DNA of 64,000 nt from Trichobilharzia szidati (taxonomy: Eukaryota > Platyhelminthes > Trematoda > Strigeidida > Schistosomatidae): assembly GCA_944472155.2 (NCBI GenBank), contig OX235272.1, forward strand, positions 8,664,354-8,728,353, read 5' to 3'. Below, one piece after another: positions 10,746-21,036 of this stretch. The notes under the pieces are model-generated. The model was given only the letters and a program-made list of their open reading frames with translations, had not been told where the DNA came from and did not search any database. The position numbers and the translations under genes were made by a program. Position 1 is the first letter of the stretch; each line of letters starts with the position of its first letter.

Positions 10746-12055
10746 AAATCTTTACTCATATTACAACCCTTGAATAATCAATCCTCAAGTGATCTATAAA
10801 CTAAACACTAATAGATCAGGTATATAAATCAATAAAAAATATAATATATACACGTAAGTAGGTAGGAGGGGGTGGGGTGGTTAGCTGAACACACTTCCCT
10901 TTGTAATAAATCTTATAATGATAGTATTAATAGTAGTAATAAAAATATTTAGAGAAAAAAATTAAAAATTAAATTGACATCAAATGGTCATCAACATGCT
11001 ATTATCAGTTTCATTACTAATGAAAAGTGGGTGGGTGGGGGGTTAGACAAAGACTAATCCGATTTATTTTTTTTTCTCTTGATTTATTTTTCTATTTATC
11101 CACTTTCGTTTTATGATATCCATCCTCCCCCCCCCCTCTAAACTCACAAAAAACATTATTATTATTAGTAGTAGCAGTAGTATATGAAGAACAATTAATA
11201 CAATGATATACAAATATACTGATTACATCTATATACGCACGCATGAGTGGAGAAGTTTATCCGTGTATGTGCGTGTGTGCGCGCGTGAGTGCGTGGGTGT
11301 GCGTGAGTGCGTGGATGGAAAAAACTTGTGTAGATAATAATAAAAGCCGCGCATATATCAGTCAAAGGAATTAACAAAAGCAAAGGCAAATAAAAAATCT
11401 TAAAGGTGTATCGCGTCCTATTTTGCCGTGAGCTTATTCCTTTTTTGTGTGCAAAGATTGGAGATCAATCAAACTGAATATATAAAACTATTATCATTAC
11501 TTTTATTATTATTATTGTTATTGTCATTAATATTATTACTATTATTATTATCAGTTTGACATGCCCATGATAAAAAAAATAGCAGCGATCATGATAGGGG
11601 TGGTGTGTATGGCTGAATGTTGAAGGAAGGCGGGAACGCAGGGGTAGGTGGGAGGGGGTAAACAGATCAATAAAGGACTGAAAGTGTATATTGTTATCAT
11701 TTCTGTTTACAATAATAACAACAAAGAATAATCTTGAAGGATTACATAACAAGAAACACCCTAACTGACTAACTAACTAACTAACTAGTTGAATAAGTAA
11801 TCAAAAGATTACCTGCTTTTCATTCATGACAAAAAGAAAAAAGGAAAGCATCTCCATTGTTTGCAAAGAAGAGCAATCATACATTTCAATAGTATGGTGA
11901 AAGCAAGGATTACAAGAAATAAAGTTTTATTAGTCCCTTTGATTCATTTTATGATCATTTATGCAGTCTCATCAGTCCCTGTCCGCCCACCCCCTCACCG
12001 TTGTCCTTTTTTTATGATGTCAGGAGTTTATTTTTGTGCATATACCTTGAGTTTT
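10746..12055. other. Low-complexity AT-rich and G-rich DNA, no gene recognised
   Basis: Features are simple only: G-rich patches at 10860-10885 and 11025-11045, a C run at 11127-11137, a GT/GC-rich stretch at 11260-11310, ATT/TTA runs near 11155 and 11495-11555, and an ACTA run at 11765-11787. ORFs here have low-complexity translations. Confidence 0.5.
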
Positions 12056-12059
12056 AAGT

Positions 12060-12600
12060 GGTGAAAGTTGAGTTTTATTATTTTCTTTGGATACATAGCC
12101 TGGGTTTGAGCTTTTGGATGGCTAGTGCCTCGGCTATGCTCAGCTATGTCTTGATTTTACTCCCTTTCATAGGTCTGATCAAATCTTGTATATTATTTTG
12201 AAGCATTTCTCGAATGGCGCTGAATGTCCTGAATTGATCAGATGTTCTGCCATCGAGTTATATACAGGTTTTCATTCTCCTTTTACTAGTCAGGCTGGAT
12301 AGTGTTCACGAGCGTTTTTTTCAAGTTGGCGCATGGTACGGCCGATGTACTCAGCTCCGCACGAGCAAGTAAACTGGTATATGCTCGTCGAAATGGCCCA
12401 ATGTGACAGCTTATCTTTCGCGTTCTGACTGAACAGTTTCTTGGAGGAAAACGTCAGTTGTAGGCTCGCGACGAAGTATGTTTTCCTCAGAGATTTACAG
12501 AGGCGTTTACAAAGGATTTCTGCTTCAATGTCATCTTCGAATTCTAGATTAAGCAAAAGCATCTTCTTTGGGACTGATTGGACTTGTTCAGGATAATAAG
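12060..12600 (-). mobile_element. PLE GIY-YIG region, minus strand
   Basis: Minus strand 12562-12290 encodes about 90 codons of the linker and start of a PLE GIY-YIG endonuclease: a cysteine-bearing linker, then YQFTCSCGAEYIGRTMRQ with the YIG half of the motif and the conserved arginine, then the HYPA-like continuation. Downstream sequence to 12060 is the broken C-terminal part. No RT is attached. Related remnants are at 20195-20575 (plus) and 24010-24500 (minus). Confidence 0.85.
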
Positions 12601-12784
12601 GAGAAGAAGGAAGATGAATGAATAACGCCCTTATGAGTGATGTTCACCGACCAAAGACTATTGCTACTGCTAATATTACTTATTTCAGTATTATTAGTAA
12701 TAGTAATAGTGGTATTTCTGAAATAATTTTACAATTGAATTAATCAGAAACGATTAAATAACCAATTACACGAAAGCCATTTAA

Positions 12785-13225
12785 GGGATTCAGGATTTCA
12801 TCATGAACAGATATCGATTAGAAGACCATTGAAAAACCAGCAGAAAGTACTGAATAGTTGTTTCTTCCTAGTGCTTTTGACTCTTCAGCAGTACGCACCC
12901 ACCACCACATTTTGAACTCAGGATCTACTGATTACAGGGCAAGCGAGCTCGTAGACCATTTAGCCACTGGCATCTCATCCAGCAGCCGGCCCATGAATTC
13001 TAACTTCTGCCAGCCGGGTCATGACATTGCGCGACTGCTACTAACCGACTGGTGGCGAGTACTTGTCCACACATCCGACCTGTTGTACTCACCCCACTTC
13101 CAGTCACCACTTCCCACTAAAATCCACCCAAGTGTCTAACTACCCGGACAGAGCCAGTCTCTAGTGAGCATCAGATTTATATTCAAGTATTGGTTTGCAG
13201 GGATTTGATTGTTTGGTTTCAGAAT
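12785..13225 (-). mobile_element. SINE A full unit, minus strand
   Basis: The minus unit runs from the tail (12785-12860) through the hammerhead region (12855-12900) and tRNA-like head (about 12900-12965) to the 5' region, ending in the gatgctcacta complement at 13160-13175. On the minus strand C3 is intact (GTACTGCTGAAGA), but stem II is lost through mutations (tcaaaagcac), so it is unlikely to cleave. Confidence 0.8.
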
Positions 13226-13229
13226 TTCA

Positions 13230-13705
13230 TCATGTGCTTGGACAAAATAGCTGTCCTGTACTTTCTAGTTGGTTTTCCAATGGTTCTTCAACTGATGTCA
13301 GCTTATGATGAAATCCTGTAACCAATGAAATCAAATCCCTGCAAACCAAAATTTGAATATTAATCTGATGCTCACTAATTACTGAACTTATATGGGTAGT
13401 TATCTGGGGCTCTAGTGAGAAGTTGTAGTTAGCGGGGTTCATCAAGTCGGGCAAGGGGACAGTTACTCGTCACCGATGACATCGACTGGTGGTTGCGCTA
13501 AATATACATCACAAATTGGCAGAAATTTCATTTCGTGCACTGGGCATTGGATATGGTACTAGTGTCTGAATGGTTTACAAGCTCGTTTTGTAACCGGAAG
13601 TTACTGGGTTAGAACTGTAGCAGTGGATGAGTACTGATGAAGAGTCCCAAACCATGACAAAACAAATGTCCATTATTCCCAGGTTTTCGAATGGTTCTCC
13701 AAGAA
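13230..13705 (+). mobile_element. SINE A tandem-like copy: hammerhead end to hammerhead end
   Basis: The copy begins inside a hammerhead region (ggacaaaatagctgtcctgtact, 13238-13260) and continues through tail and 5' region, then the tRNA-like head, to a second hammerhead region (13631-13676). The equivalent GTC positions are 13253 and 13668, 415 bp apart. Confidence 0.8.
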
Positions 13706-13734
13706 TGAAGTAATAAATAAGGTCAGACTTGAAG

Positions 13735-13945
13735 ATTTGGAAGTCTCATTTTTGGCGGCGTCAGTTTTTATTTCTACGGGGTAGGGTTGCTAGCCTCAAA
13801 TGCCCAGTCTCCCCTCTTTTTCGGACTTTTTACCGGCTAGCAAACTAGGCGAGAGCTTTACGAGAGAGCATCGGCTGGGGATCGATGCCGGACGTCCCGT
13901 CGCGTGGCTGGAAAGTATTCCACCATTCAACCACGGACGTCTGAA
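13735..13945 (-). mobile_element. SINE D, diverged, minus strand
   Basis: On the minus strand: tRNA-like start gtccgtggttgaatggtgg, B-box-like gcatcgatcccc, then aggctagcaaccctacccc. This is the layout of SINE D at 22665 and 20615. The RTE-like 3' tail is not evident. Confidence 0.65.
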
Positions 13946-14206
13946 ATAACCTTAATGTCAAGTGACTTGTTTTCTCACCACTTTCTTGCATTCAGGTACA
14001 ACTTACATTTCAAAAATTATACGACAGTTTGGTAAGCAGATGAGATAAATTTCCCAACTCGTAGACAAGAGTAATGGCTGCATACTATTCTTTCGTTGAT
14101 TCTCAAAATGAGGTATTATAATTTTGGTTACATTTCATACATCTAGGTAATATGACACATTCATACTACTGAAAATCTGAAAAGTAGCAGTTAGTCATTT
14201 TAATGA
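13946..14206. other. No recognised feature
   Basis: AT-rich mixed sequence that I could not assign. Confidence 0.4.

Positions 14207-14258
<52 letters not shown>
14207..14258. repeat. (AT)n microsatellite
   Basis: Alternating AT for about 50 bp with a single C interruption, directly against the truncated head of a SINE A copy. Confidence 0.95.
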
Positions 14259-14259
<1 letters not shown>

Positions 14260-14590
14260 AGGCAAGCTAGCTGGTAGACCATTAAGCCACTGGGACACGA
14301 TCCAATGGCCAGCACATGAATTCTAATTTCTACTAGCCAATTCATGACATAGCGCGACCACTTCACAATGTCTTCTTCGATGAGTTACTGCCTCACCTTC
14401 AACCTGCTGCACCCTACTGGCCAAGGCTTCCCACTAGAACCCCAGGTGACTACCTGAATAGAGCCAGTCGCTAGTGAGCATCAGTACTCCAGTGCTGGTT
14501 TTCCAATGGTTCTCTAACTGACTTCAGCTCATGATGAAATCCTCCTTCCAATCAAACAAAATCCCTACAAAACCAATACTTGAAAATATT
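14259..14590. mobile_element. SINE A: minus head and 5' region joined to a plus tail
   Basis: A minus head and 5' region (14259-14482) are joined at the hammerhead cleavage side to a plus tail (14486-14590, starting tactccagtgctgg). The hammerhead itself is missing at the junction. Confidence 0.7.
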
Positions 14591-14734
14591 CTTCTTTGCC
14601 CAGAAGTTGTCAGATTTCATAACTGGAAGGTAGTAGTCGCCTACGTCGCAATGTCTGACCGTGAAGGAACTGAGGAGGAAGTTTATCGTACTAATCAAGG
14701 TACTCCAGTCGAAATTAGGTATTTGTGTGTTTGT

Positions 14735-15000
14735 GTTCCTCGGGATGGTAAGAACCAACGGCTGGAAACTATTAGTGATAAGGTTCAAAATCGTTCTCAA
14801 TAGATGGCGCAGATGCATTCAGTCTTCACTATCTTGCATGTTCATTGAACCCTTATGATTTATCATGCTATTATTGTTTCTCCCATACACTGCTGATCGT
14901 CATAACTCTTCTGAATCCATTTTCTTTACCTTTGTATTCTATGTGGAGTGTAGCAACCTGAAATACTTCACCTCTTGGCAAAGCCCAATGCTGAAACTCA
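14735..15000 (+). mobile_element. Second LINE, extreme C-terminus and 3' UTR, plus strand
   Basis: It contains the NGWKLLVIRFKIVLNRWRRCI-like end of the LINE polyprotein, then a 3' UTR whose ctatgtggagtgtagcaacc matches ctacatggagtggagtgtgg at 43245. The copy is truncated at its 5' end. Confidence 0.65.
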
Positions 15001-15036
15001 GTTAGTGGCAGGAGCTTTAGGTAAAATAATTGACAG

Positions 15037-16140
15037 TGTATGAGGCGTGAGGCTAGCAACCTCACCCTGTAAACAAAGTTGCTACAGAAACTTTAGCATG
15101 ATGAGTTTCCTTGGGACAAAAGGAAGAGTCTATGTGGGGACATAGAACGTCCGCACCATGTACGAGACTGGCGAAGCTGCCCAGATTGTAAACGAGATGA
15201 AAAGATTCGGAACTGAAGTACTGGGAATATGCGCAAGCAGATGGAATGGGAGTGGACTCACCAAATTGTCAACGGGAGAGTCGATGATCTACTCCGGTTA
15301 CCCAGAAGACAACCACATGAACACTGAGGGTGTGCCTATCATGATGTCGCCAACGGCAACAATGGGAGGCGGTCTCGACCGGGATAATGACCGCTAGATT
15401 CAACTCCAAAGGAAGGGAAGTGTCAGTTATACAGTGCTATGCGCCGACAAACAACGCAGACCTAGAAAGAAAAGAAGAGTTCTACAGACAACTACAGGCA
15501 ACAATAGACAACACTCCAGTCGGTGACATTAAAATACAAATGGGAGACATGAATGCCAAACTGGAACCAGACAACACAGGGAGAGAACTCATCATGAGTA
15601 GAGAAGCTCTCGGAGAAATGAATGAAATGGAGAACTCTTCGCTGACTTCTGCGCCTTCAATGAACTAGTGATTGGGTACTTACTATAAGGATCAGAGACT
15701 TGGCTGGCAACGTGTCACGAAGGGCACTTTGAACAAACTACACACCTTCATCAACATCTGTCTTCGCTCAAGATCAGATTGCCGGCCAGAAAACATCACC
15801 AACAGGCAGGGATCTCTGGCAATCAGTGAACGAACCAACCCAGCAGAAACCAATTGTACAACAAATATGCAGGAAGAAATGGAGGTGGATTGGCTAGCCG
15901 TACTCTGAGAAAATAAACCATCATCAAGTGACACCCATCACACGCCGGGCCATCGCTCGAGTGGAACACGAATCGGAAGCGGCGAGTGTGAAGGTGATAC
16001 GGAGGAGTTCATGCAAAGAAGAGATGAAAGCATGTGGGTAGACGTGGGGCCAGGTGATGAAAACGTTTGCAGAGAACCGAATGCAATGGGAACAAAAATT
16101 GAGAAGAATGAAGTATAACAAGATGAAAAAGAGAGTAAAG
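15037..16140 (+). mobile_element. Internally deleted RTE LINE: leader, endonuclease and C-terminus, no RT
   Basis: A leader (gaggctagcaacctcaccc, 15048-15067) precedes an AP-endonuclease-like domain at 15128-15680. Recognisable blocks are TMYETGEAAQIVNEMKRF, EVLGICASRWNGSG, YSGYPEDNHMNTEGV, VSVIQCYAPTN and KIQMGDMNAKLEPDNTG with NELVIG. One frame change lies at about 15390. From about 15682 the sequence jumps to the far C-terminal segment (RTLGW..., TFINICLRS) and the 3' end near 16120. The whole reverse transcriptase palm is missing, so the copy could not have made its own RT. Confidence 0.88.
15158..15668 (+). pseudogene. RTE endonuclease domain pseudogene (two frames)
   Basis: This is the apurinic-endonuclease-type domain that nicks target DNA for LINE integration. 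It lies in two overlapping reading frames, 15158-15397 and 15387-15668, so one indel at about 15390 breaks it. The conserved block GDMNAKLEPDNTG near 15545-15590 carries the catalytic-domain DxN motif, and the upstream ICASRW block has R in place of the E usual in the ETRW motif. No RT follows. Confidence 0.82.
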
Positions 16141-16735
16141 CTACTTCTCTGCGTATCTGATTTGCCTACGTGTAACAACATCTTCTCATGTTGTTATTAT
16201 CAGATTACCTACGTGTAACAAAATATCTAACTATCTGAATTTAAAAGACCTTTCTAATACTCTAAAAAAAATTCTATTCAAGAATTGATCAGTTTCGCTT
16301 CAACAAAGACAAAAACGTATTTGACTAGACTGTCTAGAATCATATACGTACATATACGCATATATACGTATATTTTTTTGTTTGTGATGTTGTTTTTTTT
16401 AATTCAGAAGTTTTATTTACGTCTGTTTATTTGTGTATGTGTATATATATTTCTTTATTTTCTTTTCTTTCTCTCAGTAACAAACATCGCACTCATCATA
16501 CATAGTCGACTTTCAATTTTTTTTCTCTTTTTCAAATCAATCCTACTTACGTGTCAAAGTAAGCAAAAACAACACTGATGATGTCAGACTATAAATGCGC
16601 CTAAATACATCACTTTTAAGTATTGTTTATCGCTTCATTCAACCGCTTTCTTTTTATCTTCAGAGTGTAGAATTGTCTGACTCTCATTTTTGGTTGATTA
16701 TTAGACTGTCTAAGTAAACCGACCTAAAAGTCACC
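16141..16735. other. T-rich DNA, no gene recognised
   Basis: T-rich runs (16370-16530), a tandem-like agattacctacgtgtaaca at about 16155 and 16200, and TA/TAC runs. The ORF at 16285-16578 is hydrophobic only because it is T-rich. No feature supported. Confidence 0.5.
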
Positions 16736-16739
16736 CCTA

Positions 16740-17370
16740 GAAGCTTGTACAATTTTGGGCTGTTTAGCAGTACACACGAACTAGGGTTCCAGCGAAGAAA
16801 CTTCTACCAGTTTGTGAACTGAATACGAGCCTTAATGAAGAGACCAAAACTAGGAGGAAACAGCTGTCCAGTACTTAGTGCTAACTTTTATTGATGTTTA
16901 TATGAAACCGATATCAATCCGTGACCAAACTTCAAACAAATTATATCCCCGTAACAAACCAACTTCCTGGTGAGTGACTGGCTGAAGGACGAAGTTGCCT
17001 GGGGTTCTAGTGAGAAGTCGTTGCCGGTAGTGGGGTTCACCAGGTTTGGAGTGAGGAAAAATACTCGCCATCGATGACATTCATTGACTGGCGCCAGTTG
17101 GGCGAAATGCATCACGAAATGGTAAAAGTTAGAATTTATGGGATGGTCATTGGTTCGGGTACGACAAGGCTGAATAGTCTACGAGCTTGACTTGTAACTG
17201 GAGGGTTCTAAGTTCGAATCCTGGTGGTGGTTGTGTACTGATGAAGAGTCCCTAGGTAGGGCTAAATAGCTGACTGTCAGGTACTCCCCGGCCGGTTCTA
17301 ATTGGCATCAATCCGTGATCTAACTTGAGACAAATCAACCCCCCCTACAAACAAACTCTTGGAAATGACA
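16740..17370 (+). mobile_element. SINE A tandem-like copy with two hammerhead regions
   Basis: A first hammerhead region (about 16833-16878, ending gaaacagctgtccagtact) leads into tail, 5' region and tRNA-like head, then a second (17237-17284, gtactgatgaagagtccc). The aligned GTC positions 16866 and 17276 are 410 bp apart. The second core has A at C3 and lost stem II pairing. Confidence 0.8.
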
Positions 17371-17384
17371 TTAATGGACTAGTA

Positions 17385-17622
17385 ACTGTAGAGAAATCAT
17401 ACGCAAGACGGATACTCTAGTGATGGCACCCGAATGGGAAGTCAGCAAAGAGTTAGGTGTGGGTTCGAGGATGACATGGAGAAGATTGTATGAAGAAGAG
17501 AGAATGAAAGCCTATGAGCAATCTTCGAGCCAGTTAGAGTGAAGATTGCAGAAAACAGAATGAAATGAAGATGTTCAACTGAAGCCCCAAACTCCATTTG
17601 GAACCCGAGAGAATAATATTAT
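17385..17622 (+). mobile_element. RTE 3' end fragment, plus strand
   Basis: Only the last part of the ORF and the 3' tail remain (gaagccccaaactccatttg, then gagagaataatattatt). Confidence 0.7.
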
Positions 17623-17682
17623 TAACAGACTGAGTATCACTACTGAATAATACAAAAGGAACTATACTAAAGTGCCTTTTCT

Positions 17683-17975
17683 GAATGTCTGTTCATAGAT
17701 TGATCGGGCATACGTTGAGGAGGCTGTCAAATGACATCACGCTCAGTGGAAGCCATCCCTTGAGTAGAACGCGAATGGGAAGCAATAAGTGGGTCGTCAC
17801 TACTAGGGTGACATGGAGGACATCGTGTGCTGGTAAGCAGGAGGAGATGAGAGATTATAGGCACTTGTGGAGGTAGCCAGCTGAAGCGGACAACAGAGAA
17901 TAGAAGAAAGTGGAGATGTGTTGTTGAAGCCATCCCTGTGTTCTACTTGGAACCCATGGAAATAATAATAAGCTT
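17683..17975 (+). mobile_element. RTE 3' end fragment, plus strand
   Basis: The segment starts in the RLIGHTLRR-like block (17690-17725) and ends in gaagccatccctgtgttct and AATAATAATAAG. It lies tail-to-tail with the minus RTE fragment at 17998-18360. Confidence 0.75.
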
Positions 17976-17997
17976 AGAATTCACAAAATGTCATCAT

Positions 17998-18360
17998 TAT
18001 CACAGTTATCCCCTTGGGTTCCGAGTTTGAACACACATAAACCATCAGCAGAACACCACCATTTCAATCTCTTCTCCACAGTCATTTTCAGCTGGCTCTA
18101 CGGCTTCCCAAAAACTTTCTTTTTTTCTTCATACAATCTCCTGCATGTAACTCTCAGTCTAAAACCCCCGAATTGTTGTTTCCTATTCGGGTTCTACTCG
18201 AGGTCTTGACTGGGCAATAGGCTCTTGGTTAGTACATTGCACTGCTAGAATTCCTTGTCGCTGATTCTTTCTGACTGGTCATATGATCTTCAATGTGAAG
18301 GAAGGTGATGAAGGTTCGCTGCAAAAGCCTTGTGGAAATGCTTTTCATAATAAACAACTT
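17998..18360 (-). mobile_element. RTE 3' end fragment, minus strand
   Basis: On the minus strand it contains the post-RT segment and the 3' UTR, and its tail complement ccccttgggttccgag is near 18010. With 17683-17975 it forms a tail-to-tail inverted pair. Confidence 0.7.
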
Positions 18361-18384
18361 TTAATTACCAAAACAGTAGTCATA

Positions 18385-18572
18385 ATGGTCTACGAGCTCA
18401 CCTTGTAACTAGAAGGTTCTGGGTTCGATCCCCCTGTGGTGGGTGAGAACTGATGAAGAGTGCCAAGTACTACGATGAAACAGAGGGCTGTCCAGTACTC
18501 TCAGCTGGTTTTTCAATGATCCTGCAACCGATGTCAGCTCATGATGAAATCCTGTAAGCAATCGTACTCATT
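18385..18572 (+). mobile_element. SINE A copy (head, hammerhead region, tail)
   Basis: tRNA-like head with gggttcgatcc, hammerhead region 18452-18504 with disrupted stem II, and the tail ctcatgatgaaatcctgtaa. Confidence 0.75.
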
Positions 18573-18654
18573 CACAATTAATGCAAAACTTGTTGTGCAA
18601 CACTTTCATTCAAAGAAAAACTATTTATCAGTGAGAAGAAGAAAAAATTGTGGA

Positions 18655-18875
18655 ACATAAGGTGACTTAGAGCTAGAGCCCTTCTTGAAGTTTCAGTAGC
18701 TGTGGTGTTCATTTTTACGGGATCGAGTTGCTTGCCTCATATCAAATCTCCCCTCTTTATCACTGTTATTACCGGCTCAGCGAAGTAAAGGAGTGCGTCT
18801 GTGACCGGGGACCGAACCCCGAACCACACGAGGTGTGGTTGGCAAGCATTCTACCGCTGAGCTACCGACGCACGT
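18655..18875 (-). mobile_element. SINE D, minus strand
   Basis: On the minus strand a tRNA-like head begins cgtcggtagctcagcggtag, with B box ggggttcggtcc. The body has aggcaagcaactcgatcc, and the end gctctagctctaagtcacc replaces the usual RTE-like tail. Confidence 0.75.
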
Positions 18876-19124
18876 ATAGACAGTAGTTACTATGAATATC
18901 TGTTTGTTCCTGGAGAACAGTTGATGACTTATTTGGTTGGGTTTAGGTGTTCTTATCTACTTTATGATACTGAGAAGTAGAGGCTGCTTAAACTTTCATT
19001 AGACTTCTAGACAAAGTTCTTATCAAAGGGAATAGACAAAACGATACTAAGATTAGAACGTAATTATAATTAATAACATGTCTTTAATAAGTATTTATAT
19101 TGAAAAGCTTATTTAAATTTTCAT
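18876..19124. other. No recognised feature
   Basis: AT-rich DNA without a recognisable element. Confidence 0.4.
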
Positions 19125-19585
19125 ATGTTGGTTTGCAGGGTTTTAACTAGCTAAGAGTTAGATTACATGAAATAACCTGAGTTAGAGAACTACTAGACAG
19201 CTAGTTGTCGTGTCTATGTTTGGGACTGTTCACTAACACCTGGGGGTTATGCAAAGTGCCTCTGTTGACCAGTAGGAAGAAATCCAATGACTGGGCCATT
19301 AATTCAAACTTCTATCATTTCCCAATATACAGCGGCATTGCTAGTTCTTGTCTTCACGGCGGACTTCCATGGACACGACTTCTTAGTAGAACTCCGAGAA
19401 CTCTATCCAGTAGTATTAGATTAACTTTCAAATTTTGACTTGCAGAGATTTAACTGCACTCAGATTAGATCCCACCCAGGTTGGGTAATGGGTGCTCATT
19501 GTTGAAGAGTCTCACACTGTGATGAAACAACTGTCCATTAGTGGTTCACTATCTGATATGATTAGTTAATAACCTAATTTACTGA
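19125..19585. mobile_element. Diverged SINE A fold-back
   Basis: A minus copy (19125-19430: tail, hammerhead remnant gtgtctatgtttgggact, 5' region) is followed by a plus remnant (19490-19580: ttgaagagtctcacactgtgatgaaacaactgtcc). Both are old and degraded. Confidence 0.6.
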
Positions 19586-19888
19586 AATTTCGAAATTAAT
19601 AGAAAAGATTTGTATCTCAGATGGATAATTTCGACTTGGTTGTATTCTCCGAGTTGCCAGGTGAAGCATCATTCATTGTCCATCTCAACGAAATCTTCAG
19701 CACAAATTTTAATATGAAGTCAACTTGTTTGAATTCTGCGTGAATGATGATGATACAATTGTATCTCCTGTCAACCTCCTTTGTTGTGATTGGTTGTTAA
19801 CTGACGTCTTTATTGACTCGGAAATTGAAGTTTCTTGTCATTTGTGATTTATTTTGTATTAGCTGGTAAATTTGATCTACAGGAATGT
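19586..19888. other. No recognised feature
   Basis: AT-rich unassigned sequence between SINE A copies. Confidence 0.4.
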
Positions 19889-19889
19889 G

Positions 19890-20190
19890 TTTTTCAAGTA
19901 ATGGTTTTGTAGGGACTTGATTGATTGGTTACAGGAATTTATCATGAGCTGTTTCGTCTTAGTTTGGGACACGTGAAGTGGCAGAAGTTGGAATTCATGG
20001 GTTATTGGTTTTGGTCCCACTGGTTTAATGGTCTACGGGTTAGCTCGTCTTGTAACCGGAAGGTCCTGGATTCGAGCCCCAATAGTCGCGTACTGTTTAA
20101 GAGTCCCAAACCAGGATGAAACAGCTGTCCAGTACTCTCAGTTGGTTTTCCAATGGTTCTATAACCGATATCAGATCATGATGAAACCGC
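19890..20190. mobile_element. SINE A copy with inverted 5' tail
   Basis: A minus tail fragment (19900-19965) is joined to a plus head (from about 20015, B box ggattcgagcc), a hammerhead region 20090-20135 (gtactgtttaagagtccc) and the tail to 20190. C3 and neighbouring core bases are mutated, while stem II and GAAAC are kept. Confidence 0.75.
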
Positions 20191-20194
20191 TTTT

Positions 20195-20575
20195 ATAAAT
20201 GTTTGAAGGAGACATTTCATGCAGTTATCTTACGTAACACATTCTCCAGCAGACGATTAATTCAGAGCTTTTGGCCACCCCAGGGTGTATTTATCAGTTT
20301 ACTTATTCGTGTGGAGCAAAGTATAACAGCTGTACACAATGTCAATTCCAAAAACGTATTTTGGAATACTGTCCAGCTTGGTTAGCTAGCCAGAGAAGGA
20401 AGGAAGAATACCGGTAGCTCTATCCTCGAACACCTTGTCAACTCTATACATCGAGGACTTCGAATATACCACCTCTACATGACTGAACCATTGGCTATTT
20501 GGGATCTGAAACCGGATCTCTGTGTTCACTCATCTTACTGTAGCTAGAGTAACATTTTTACCATAATTTTATCAT
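20195..20575 (+). mobile_element. PLE GIY-YIG endonuclease remnant, plus strand
   Basis: Translated in two frames this resembles the PLE linker and GIY-YIG domain: LRNTFSSRRLIQSFW, then CIYQFTYSCGAKYNSCTQ (the YIG motif mutated), WLASQRRKE, SSILEHLVNS and AIWDLKPDLCVHSS near the end. The order matches the PLE at 12060-12600 and 24010-24500. Frameshifts and loss of YIG make it inactive. Confidence 0.75.
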
Positions 20576-20614
20576 GTAAGTTTACTATGACTATTGTTAT
20601 TATTCCCATTTTTT

Positions 20615-20845
20615 TATTTCCTTCACGTTCCCCAGTGGAGCATAGGGCTTCAAGCTAGTGGCTTGAAGTTTCTGTAGCAGTGCTTATTTTTACAGGATGG
20701 GGTTGCTAGCCTCATGCACAACCTTTCCTCTTCACCAGCATTATTTCTGGCTTAGCGAGGTAAAGGAGTGCGTCGGCCGGGGATCGAACCCCGGACCATG
20801 TGCATAGTCGGCGAGCGTCCTAACCGCTATGCCACCGACGCACAT
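20615..20845 (-). mobile_element. SINE D, minus strand, with well-preserved tRNA-like head
   Basis: On the minus strand the order is tRNA-like head (20770-20841), ctttacctcgctaagcc, aggctagcaaccccatcc, and the tail gaagccctatgctccact followed by ggaaataa. That tail is the RTE 3' tail. Related to 22665-22890. Confidence 0.85.
20770..20841 (-). tRNA. tRNA-like head of SINE D (not a functional tRNA gene)
   Basis: Exactly 72 nt on the minus strand, with a perfect seven-pair acceptor stem (GCGUCGG with CCGACGC), an A-box-like TGGCATAGCGG, and a T arm CCGGGGTTCGATCCCCGG with five pairs around TTCGATC. The anticodon arm does not pair properly and differs between family members, so this is a SINE promoter, not a decoding tRNA. 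Confidence 0.6.
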
Positions 20846-20991
20846 ATTATACCCATTATCCTTATTTTATTATTGAGCAACTTATGTTTATTAATAACAC
20901 TGTATTTTCATTCACATTTTATAATAAGAATATAACTGTACATTTGTAAAAAATTATATTTGTGATATCTCAGAGATATTGAAATGAGTAA

Positions 20992-21036
20992 TTCCAACGT
21001 TTCGTTCGGCAATCTGGTCCGAACTTCTTCAGGGAA
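20992..21036 (-). ncRNA. PLE hammerhead-like ribozyme, left arm
   Basis: Mirror image of the right-arm copy. On the minus strand CUGAAGA is at 21026-21032, then stem II GUUCGG/CCGAAC, GAAAC, ACGU and the GGAA side of stem I. One extra A separates the core from stem II. Confidence 0.65.

Noticed and set aside
16285..16578. Possible membrane protein ORF
   Set aside because: Hydrophobic only because the DNA is T-rich; no start context or conserved segment.
20770..20841. Functional tRNA gene
   Set aside because: Acceptor and T arms pair, but the anticodon arm does not, and the sequence is the head of a repeated SINE.
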